This document shows positions 61,408-64,000 of a stretch of DNA of 64,000 bases, piece by piece. The stretch lies in the NCBI GenBank assembly GCA_018340375.1, contig JAFFJZ010000003.1, forward strand, positions 14,942,001 through 15,006,000. Direction: 5' to 3'. The position numbers were made by a program, and so were the translations under genes. Source of the DNA: Gonatopus flavifemur (lineage: Eukaryota; Arthropoda; Insecta; Hymenoptera; Dryinidae). How positions within the stretch are numbered: the stretch's first letter is position 1; the number at the start of each line of letters is the position of its first letter. Below the pieces are notes generated by a model. That model had not been told where the DNA came from. It searched no databases and was given only the letters and a program-made list of their open reading frames with translations.

Positions 61408-63654
61408 AACACACACTTTCATATCAAAATTATACCTCCGCCTTCAAACGTATAATTTCAACTGCACATAAAATATTTATTTGTAGAAATTAAATATTCA
61501 ATGAGATGCAAAAACTGATTTGCTGAGTTGTTGCGAATAAATTGCATATTTAGAAGACCAAATTATTTGGGGCAAGCATTCCATTATTTGATTTGATTGA
61601 ATATTCCATTAATCTTAAGAAATATTTTGTGGAGAGAAGACAAACAAACTATTTATTTGGTTGAAAGCAATTTTTTTTCTAGTGTAATACCAAGAGAATA
61701 TATTCTTGAATATATCCTTGAATGCAGTTAATATGGTGTGGAGCCAAGAGAAATTTTCTTGAACCAAGAAAATATATTGTTGATGATAGTAATTATTTCT
61801 CTCTGTGCATTCATTAATATCAACTATGGGAAATTTTGAGAATTTCATTTCACTGAAAAACCGATACGTACCAACGATCCCTAGTAAAAATGATTATAGC
61901 GGTTGTCTAGTACCTTTTATGCTTGTAGTGAAGCTATATACACTAAAAAGAGCTTTGATATTCACTTTAAAGAGGTTGGAATCGTGTATAGTAAGAACCA
62001 CTATAAATTTAGTAACTCATAATACAATTGTGGTAAAAATTACTACTCTGTGGTACCTGCAATGTTTTTTCCGTGTAGACTATACGAACTGAATTCAATA
62101 TTTTTTGAGTGAAAAGGAAAAATTCCTTCACATCAGAAATTTGAAGTATTCCATTTCACGTGGGAAAACTTCTTCCAAGTAAATATACACAAAAGAAACA
62201 AGATTCGCCACATTCAATGCGATTTGGGATAAAATTGGGGACACATAGAATCTAAAGTAGCATTCACCGCAATTGTTGTCCAGTAGGTACACGATGATGT
62301 TGTACGAACAATCGCAGTTTTGGCCAAATGATGCAGCAAATGGGATCCATTCTTGGTACTCTACTAAACTTTTTTTAGGACAAGAAAATATGATATTCAA
62401 GGGAAAATATTTTTTTCCCGTACAAGTTCAATCGACACAGTTTTCCACAAACTAATTCACAAGGTACATATTCAGCGCGACAAACCAAAAAACATTACAA
62501 AACTTCATGATGTCGAAAAAGTAAATGTCTATAACTGTTTAGTTCATGTTTGTATACTTCCAACCATCTTCCATTTGATTAATAGAATTTTGCATCCTCG
62601 GTTGCTCTTTATTATTGAAATATTGCACGCGCTGCTAGTGGGGTATAATGAAATCGTGAAATTAACTCGGTATGCATTTCTTGTTGTTCAATTCAACCGC
62701 TTCTCTGAATATTCAATAGATAAATCACAATACAGATTATTTTCAACGGTTTGTTGGTTTAAATTCTCAATAAACAGAGATTCGTCAATCAAATCACTAT
62801 AACCAAAGAGCATGTGTGAAAAATTGGCCATTGTCAGCCTTGTTTCATTATGGACCTCCCTTTGATCCTAGTTCCAGAAATTCAGTCATTCTTCAACTCA
62901 GAACGGTTTCTCAAATTGATAAAAAATTGACTGATCCTCAATATTTCTAATTGAGATTTTGCGATACACTGTGAAAAATATGGGAAATTTTCAAAAACGC
63001 ACTCCTAATTTTCAATCTCTTCGAGCGAGGATTTCACTCTCCAAGAAATTTAGAGAGGTGTTTTTCTATCAAAGGCAAGGATTTGATATCGACAATAATT
63101 GAAAATCTACAAGATTTTTATTTCCTCCAGACATGAATTAACTCTCCCCAGTTTCATACATGAAGAAAATTCAATGCACTTTATATTGCGTACCAGAATG
63201 ACATACTTTTATCAAGTATTGCTTGAGTGTTAAGCTGTTTTACATGCGAGGTACTTTGGTAGTGGAGATTTATTGCATCCAATGTGCAGAAAATGCAAAG
63301 ATATTTGAATATGAAATTACGTATGAATAACAAATTATTCATAGCTATCGATTTCAGCTATAATTTACCCAACTGAGAGTTTATGCACGTGATCATCATA
63401 TTATTGTCTCCACGATGAAGTTTTTATTCGTTTCAACGAAAGGGATCCTACATTTCTAACGAATCAGCACTGTGTTCATTCTGATTTATTCGAACGTGTC
63501 AATTTCAAAATTTCTTATTAATATACTTTCTTTGTTTGGATAAAGAATGATTTATTCATCAACAATTAAAGATGAAGATTCAAAAAAATTTCAAGGAAAA
63601 TTGAATTTCCACGCTCATAAAGTACAATATGAACACTGAGAATTTTCAACCCTG
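61408..63654. other. Gene-free stretch with decayed repeat fragments
   Basis: Inverted CCAAGAGAATATATTCTTG / TTGAACCAAGAAAATATATTG occurs at 61688-61783, and related CAAGAAAATATGATA at 62380-62395. A CACTGTGAAAAATATGGGAAA terminus is visible at about 62968. No gene supported. Confidence 0.45.
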
Positions 63655-63823
63655 CACGGAAAAAAACAATTCAGCTGCAGCAGCTAAGCAGCTAGCACGG
63701 ACACGGACAGCCATTGAATTGGCTCCTGCAGCTAAATTTTTGCTGTTACAGAAAAAAAATTTGCATTTGTAGTCAATTTATTTGCGGCTACTTAGCTGCG
63801 GCGGCTAAATTATTTTTTCCATG
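63655..63823. mobile_element. 169-bp MITE, CACGGAAAAAA ends
   Basis: CACGGAAAAAAACAATTCAG at the left is imperfectly inverted at the right (CTAAATTATTTTTTCCATG). CAGCAGCTA / TAGCTGCGGC motifs fill both subterminal parts. TG lies outside each end. Same family style as the repeat ending at 8856. Confidence 0.75.
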
Positions 63824-64000
63824 TGTTTTAACTGAAAGTATCACTGCGAAAAGTGCGACTGAATGTGGCTGCATCTGACTAAAATTCAACCTTTTTTATT
63901 GTGTCGGCATTTGTTTTTGGTGCTTACTTTCACTCGAAATAGGGCTAGTTTTAGCTACATCTTAAAATAAGCTACGGTTGTTAAGGGTGAAAGTAAGTTT
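63824..64000. other. Edge fragment with inverted CTTACTTTCAC
   Basis: CTTACTTTCAC (63926-63936) is inverted as GTGAAAGTAAG near 63987-63997, and CTA/TAG-rich sequence lies between. This may be a small element cut close to the window edge. Confidence 0.35.

Noticed and set aside
1..64000. Search for CRISPR arrays, operons, rRNA and tRNA genes
   Set aside because: No regularly spaced direct repeats, no ribosome-binding-site/long-ORF arrangement, no tRNA A/B-box pair with cloverleaf, no conserved rRNA or U6/U1 core seen by eye.
1..64000. Known insect microRNAs among the hairpins
   Set aside because: No let-7, bantam, miR-1, miR-9, miR-10, miR-184 or miR-276 type mature sequence was recognised. 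The hairpins present look like MITEs flanked by TA.
1..64000. Endogenous viral or retroviral sequence
   Set aside because: No frame of useful length resembles polymerase, capsid or integrase, and no long terminal repeats were found.

Overview
This window is A+T-rich (about two thirds A+T by eye) and looks like animal, most likely insect, nuclear DNA from a gene desert or a very large intron. No protein-coding gene, rRNA, tRNA, CRISPR array or bacterial operon can be supported. The longest open frames are only about 100 codons, many lack an ATG, most are interrupted by or overlap repeats, and none resembles a protein family I recognise. The order of the host cannot be fixed from this sequence. 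An A+T-rich insect, perhaps hymenopteran, fits the abundance of small TA-flanked transposons ending in CACTG/CACGG followed by A-runs, but that is inference.

What the sequence does hold is a dense record of small DNA transposons (MITEs). I find about two dozen elements with terminal inverted repeats (TIRs). Several have clear target-site duplications (TSDs): TA for Tc1/mariner-type elements (14459-14636, 15700-15890, 48375-48609, 48762-48943, 61268-61405, 58183-58415, 41551-41749 and others); TTAA with a perfect 15-bp TIR for a piggyBac-type MITE (22660-22877); and 8-bp duplications for two hAT-type elements (23519-24204 nested within 23422-25555). The hAT pair forms the best structure in the window. 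A TA-type MITE (ends 23276 and 25639) was split by a 2134-bp hAT-like element with perfect 25-bp TIRs, which itself received a 686-bp hAT MITE with an exact 8-bp TSD and a 250-bp CACTGT-type MITE.

Layout. 1-5050: unique A+T-rich sequence with microsatellites, one CCCAGATAG-ended MITE and one short CCCGG-ended MITE. 5050-6785: a cluster of inverted-repeat elements. 8560-9040: a PLE/hammerhead-like motif in AGCTG-rich repeat DNA, followed by a possible TATA-less first exon. 9040-22655: mostly unique, with three MITEs. 22656-25640: piggyBac MITE and nested hAT cluster. 25640-39840: mostly unique, with GGGCCC, GAGTG, CTGGAAAA and CGGAGAAAAA elements. 39840-41000: higher-complexity DNA with a TATA box and a strong 5' splice donor, the best candidate for a transcribed exon. 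41500-50100: MITE-rich, including two adjacent hairpin elements near 48.4-48.9 kb. 50100-64000: mostly unique, with a few MITEs and a truncated one at the right edge.

No genes can be said to work together here. The useful content is transposon structure, two possible transcription start regions, and a few short open frames described cautiously.
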